Assembly (NCBI RefSeq): GCF_000518685.1
Contig: NZ_JAEB01000013.1
Coordinates: forward strand, 1-64,000
Length of the DNA: 64,000 nt
Direction of reading: 5' to 3'
From: Eubacterium xylanophilum ATCC 35991
Lineage (GTDB): Bacteria; Bacillota; Clostridia; Lachnospirales; Lachnospiraceae
Positions within the stretch are counted from its first letter, which is position 1. Each line of letters begins with the position of its first letter. The notes below the pieces were generated by a model, which was not told the DNA's origin, did no database searches, and was given only the letters and a program-made list of their open reading frames with translations. A program made the position numbers and the translations under genes. Positions 61,553-64,000 of the stretch are shown here, piece after piece.

Positions 61553-62418
61553 TAGGCTAACTTTTCTCCTACAATCATCTCATAACCTTCGAGATACTTG
61601 TCAATTGTTTTCTGTGCAATTTCTTCTGGAAGTTCCCAGTCATGCTGACCTTTGTTGGCTGTGAGCCAATCTCTTGCGAACTGCTTATCGAAAGATGGCT
61701 GGCCGTGTCCCGGCTCGTAGCCCTCTACTGGCCAAAAACGTGAGCTGTCAGGTGTAAGCATCTCGTCTCCGATTACGATTTCACCATTTTCATTTAAACC
61801 AAATTCAAACTTTGTGTCCGCGATAATGATGCCTTTTTTCTCAGCATAAGCGGAACATTTTTTATATAATTCGAGAGTGTAATCACGGAGTTTCTCGGCG
61901 TATTCCTGACCTTTTCCAGGGAATTCTTTCTCTAATACTTCAACGCTTCTCTCAAAAGAAATATTCTCATCGTGATCACCTATCTCAGCTTTTGTTGATG
62001 GAGTGTAGATTGGCTCAGGCAACTTATCTGATTCCTTGAGTCCCTCTGGAAGCTTGATTCCGCAAACTGTTCCATCTTTCTGGTAACTTGCCCAACCACT
62101 TCCTGTGATATATCCGCGTACGATACACTCTATTGGAAGCATCTTGAGCTTCTTGCACATCATGCTATTGCCATCGAACTGTGGCTGTCTGAAAAACTCA
62201 GGCATTTCATTAACATCTGTTGAAACCATATGATTGGGAACGATATCCTCTGTCATGTCAAACCAAAACTTTGACATCTGTGTAAGAACTGTTCCTTTCT
62301 TCTTGATAATGTTCTTGAGAATTACGTCATAGCAGCTGATACGATCTGTAGCCACCATCACAAGGCACTCGCCTGCATCGTAGATTTCTCTGACTTTTCC
62401 TTCTTTAATTGGTTTCAT
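61552..62418 (-). CDS. purC: Phosphoribosylaminoimidazole-succinocarboxamide synthase
   Basis: Joins aspartate to CAIR in purine synthesis. Landmarks: EGKVREIYDAGECLVMVATD, RISCYDVILKN, LPIECIVRGYITGSGWASYQ, AEIGDHDENISFE and IIADTKFEFGLNENGEI, then DEMLTPDSSRFWP. The length of 288 aa fits the family form with the C-terminal extension (YEPGHGQPSFDKQFARDW). The ATG at 62418 has AAGGAGG 8 nt upstream. No other pur gene lies nearby. Confidence 0.96.
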   Translation of the reverse strand: MKPIKEGKVREIYDAGECLVMVATDRISCYDVILKNIIKKKGTVLTQMSKFWFDMTEDIVPNHMVSTDVNEMPEFFRQPQFDGNSMMCKKLKMLPIECIVRGYITGSGWASYQKDGTVCGIKLPEGLKESDKLPEPIYTPSTKAEIGDHDENISFERSVEVLEKEFPGKGQEYAEKLRDYTLELYKKCSAYAEKKGIIIADTKFEFGLNENGEIVIGDEMLTPDSSRFWPVEGYEPGHGQPSFDKQFARDWLTANKGQHDWELPEEIAQKTIDKYLEGYEMIVGEKLA

Positions 62419-62493
62419 CAATCTTTCCTCCTTAAAAACTTTAAAATAAGATATGTAGTTATAGTATCATAATGCAAATTCATTTGCAAGAGC

Positions 62494-63414
62494 TTATTTG
62501 GTCGCGGGTGTATTTTTGAGGTTGACTATCAGCACTCCTACGCATACTAGGGCCAGTGAGACAAATATTCTCCAGTCAATCTCTCCCGACTCCTCCAGAA
62601 AAACAAAAGATAAGAGTGCGCCAAAGAGCGGATTCATAAATTTACATGTGGACACTTTCGAAACATCATTGTACTTCAATAACAAGCCCCAAATCGTATA
62701 TGCCGCGGCAGAGATAAATCCCATATAAGCGAGAAGAACACCGCTAGAAAGCCCCGAAAAACTCAGTCTGCCACCGAAGACCCAACCCACTATAGCCATA
62801 ATTATTCCGCCGAAGAAAAACTGGTAACCACTTAGCATTACCACGCTTGCGTCGGCGGAATATTTTTTAATAAAGCCGGAGGCAAAGGCGGAGGACAGGG
62901 CTGCTACCAGCAGGAAACCTTCGCCATTTAGGGAAAAGTCGGGATTTAGTCCGTCGGTATTTACAATTATTATCCCCAGAAAACCGATAGCAGTACCCAC
63001 TATCTTTTTGGCGTTAAGTTTTTCCTGCTTGAAGCCCAGGCCACAGACAAATAAAGTTAAAAATGTTCCGGCACCGGTTATGATTGCAGACTTGACGCCT
63101 GTCGTATTTACTAATCCGGAATAGAAAAAGAAATACTGAATTATGGTTTGATAAGCACTGAGAGTGATAATCATGCGCGGATGGCTCGGAGCCACAAATC
63201 GCTTTTCTCGAATGCTCTCTATGACAATAACCATAAAGCCAGCTATCGCAAAGCGACAGCCGGCAAATAATACTCTGGAATATATGTCGTTACTATTTAT
63301 TTCAAATAACCTATATCCTATCTTGATACAGGGAAATGCAGATCCCCACAACACACAGCAAAACATCGCAAGGAGTATCATCACGGGTGTTCGGGATAAA
63401 TATTTACTGTTCAT
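62494..63414 (-). CDS. EamA/DMT-family transporter
   Basis: Ten predicted membrane helices in two EamA repeats (about 10-150 and 160-300). Landmarks: CCVLWGSAFPCIKIGYRLFE at the start, TGAGTFLTLFVCGLGF, FLGIIIVNTDGLNP and YTIWGLLLKYNDVSKVSTC, then MNPLFGALLSFVFLEE. Exports or imports small metabolites; the substrate cannot be told. The length of 306 aa is normal. Confidence 0.92.
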   Translation of the reverse strand: MNSKYLSRTPVMILLAMFCCVLWGSAFPCIKIGYRLFEINSNDIYSRVLFAGCRFAIAGFMVIVIESIREKRFVAPSHPRMIITLSAYQTIIQYFFFYSGLVNTTGVKSAIITGAGTFLTLFVCGLGFKQEKLNAKKIVGTAIGFLGIIIVNTDGLNPDFSLNGEGFLLVAALSSAFASGFIKKYSADASVVMLSGYQFFFGGIIMAIVGWVFGGRLSFSGLSSGVLLAYMGFISAAAYTIWGLLLKYNDVSKVSTCKFMNPLFGALLSFVFLEESGEIDWRIFVSLALVCVGVLIVNLKNTPATK

Positions 63415-63428
63415 ATTTTCCTTTCTAT

Positions 63429-64000
63429 TTACAGTGTAATTAATGTAGCCTCGGCATTTCTTGCCATAGCCTTAAATGTATAGTTATTCTTACCTACAAT
63501 CACAGCAAGGTGTGTACAACTTGTAATTGCTGAAGATCCATTTTTAAGCTTTGTGCCTGTTGAGAAAACCACAGATTTGAGGTTTGGACAACTTGATATA
63601 CAAGCATATGGAAGCTTCTTGATTTTATTTCCAAAGGAAATCTTTCTAAGGGAGCTAACTCCGTGAATAGCGCGTCCTCCAAATGCTGTAACTGAATTTG
63701 GAACCTCATATACCGCCATCTTCTTCTTGGATGGGAAGCGAATAAGCTTTGTCATCGCCCCATTGTAGAGCAGACCATTTTCAACTTTAAACTTTGAGCT
63801 TCCTCCCTGGAATTCTCTGATTTTGTTGCATCCTCTGAGAGCAGAAATATCAAACTTATTGAGGGAAGAAGGTATGTGGAACACACGCAAATCAGTATTG
63901 GCAAATGCTCCTTTTCCAATCTTATTAATTCCATCTGACAAATTAGCAGTCTTGAGGGATTCGCAATCTGAAAAAGCATATGCGCTAATCTTCTTGACGC
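63429..64000 (-). CDS. BspA-type leucine-rich-repeat surface protein, C-terminal part (start lies outside the window)
   Basis: The frame stays open to the right edge: upstream of the TTG often taken as start it reads KKISAYAFSDCESLKTAN, a further LRR_5 repeat, so the gene is cut by the window. Visible repeats: KIGKGAFANTDLRVFHIPS, ALRGCNKIREFQ, VPNSVTAFGGRAIHGVSSL and YACISSCPNLKSVVF. These 23-residue repeats are found on surface proteins of gut bacteria that bind host or diet polymers. No anchor is visible at the C-terminus. The EamA gene follows 14 nt after its stop. Confidence 0.85.
   Translation of the reverse strand, partial: VKKISAYAFSDCESLKTANLSDGINKIGKGAFANTDLRVFHIPSSLNKFDISALRGCNKIREFQGGSSKFKVENGLLYNGAMTKLIRFPSKKKMAVYEVPNSVTAFGGRAIHGVSSLRKISFGNKIKKLPYACISSCPNLKSVVFSTGTKLKNGSSAITSCTHLAVIVGKNNYTFKAMARNAEATLITL

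Overview
The window looks like a chromosomal segment of a low-GC, Gram-positive, anaerobic fibre-degrading clostridium, most likely a Lachnospiraceae member of the rumen or gut (Butyrivibrio/Coprococcus/Roseburia type). Supporting this are two GH10 xylanases, strong AGGAGG ribosome sites, a T-box in front of valS, the long form of HPF, NiaR control of NAD synthesis, acetate metabolism (pta), and secreted proteins with lysine-rich or BspA-like domains. The genus is an inference. Most genes lie on the minus strand. Only an aminotransferase, an XRE regulator, trpS, a glucosaminidase and a sirtuin lie on the plus strand.

Layout. 1-270: broken end of an IS200-type element. 0.3-4.7 kb: modular secreted xylanase, hpf, an rRNA-methyltransferase-like gene, tRNA-Arg. 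4.8-12.5 kb: membrane-anchored orphan protein, a T-box-controlled valS / 46-aa ORF / TPR-protein operon, a secreted metzincin-like protease, a 2-hydroxyacid dehydrogenase. 12.8-14.9 kb: aminotransferase followed by a nest of palindromes inside a 16-bp inverted-repeat pair, then an XRE regulator behind a 28-bp palindrome. 15.2-22.6 kb: copper ATPase with a C-terminal CopZ-like domain, pta, an asymmetric ABC exporter pair. 22.8-27.8 kb: nadABC-niaR operon and a lipoprotein xylanase divergent from trpS. 29.1-33.6 kb: ddl, DUF1934 and dapF, then a secreted glucosaminidase. 33.65-38.75 kb: a duplicated module of secreted papain-like proteins (B) coupled to membrane-anchored partners (A). 38.9-54.2 kb: HAD phosphatase with a LacI-like/EAL protein, then a long operon recJ-GT2-moxR-DUF58-transglutaminase-ftsH-Cof-uvrC. 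54.2-57.8 kb: aquaporin, two DegV proteins, sirtuin. 57.8-62.4 kb: PD-(D/E)XK-like protein, a 1.1-kb tandem hairpin array, and purC-polY-yolD. 62.5-64 kb: EamA transporter and a cut LRR protein.

The best candidates for something undescribed are: the B/A modules (a secreted Cys-His-Asn protein translationally coupled to a membrane-anchored partner, as in protease/inhibitor or toxin/immunity pairs, with an extra orphan A and a remote A homologue); the roughly 73-bp GGGGCATGCC hairpin array and its two satellite copies; a dispersed GTCTTAC hairpin that starts at the stop codons of three plus-strand genes; two genes whose ribosome site is separated from the start codon by a 23-nt spacer containing a hairpin; and a possible internal start in copA that would yield a free CopZ.

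Everything here was read by eye. Family assignments rest on recognised motifs, not searches.
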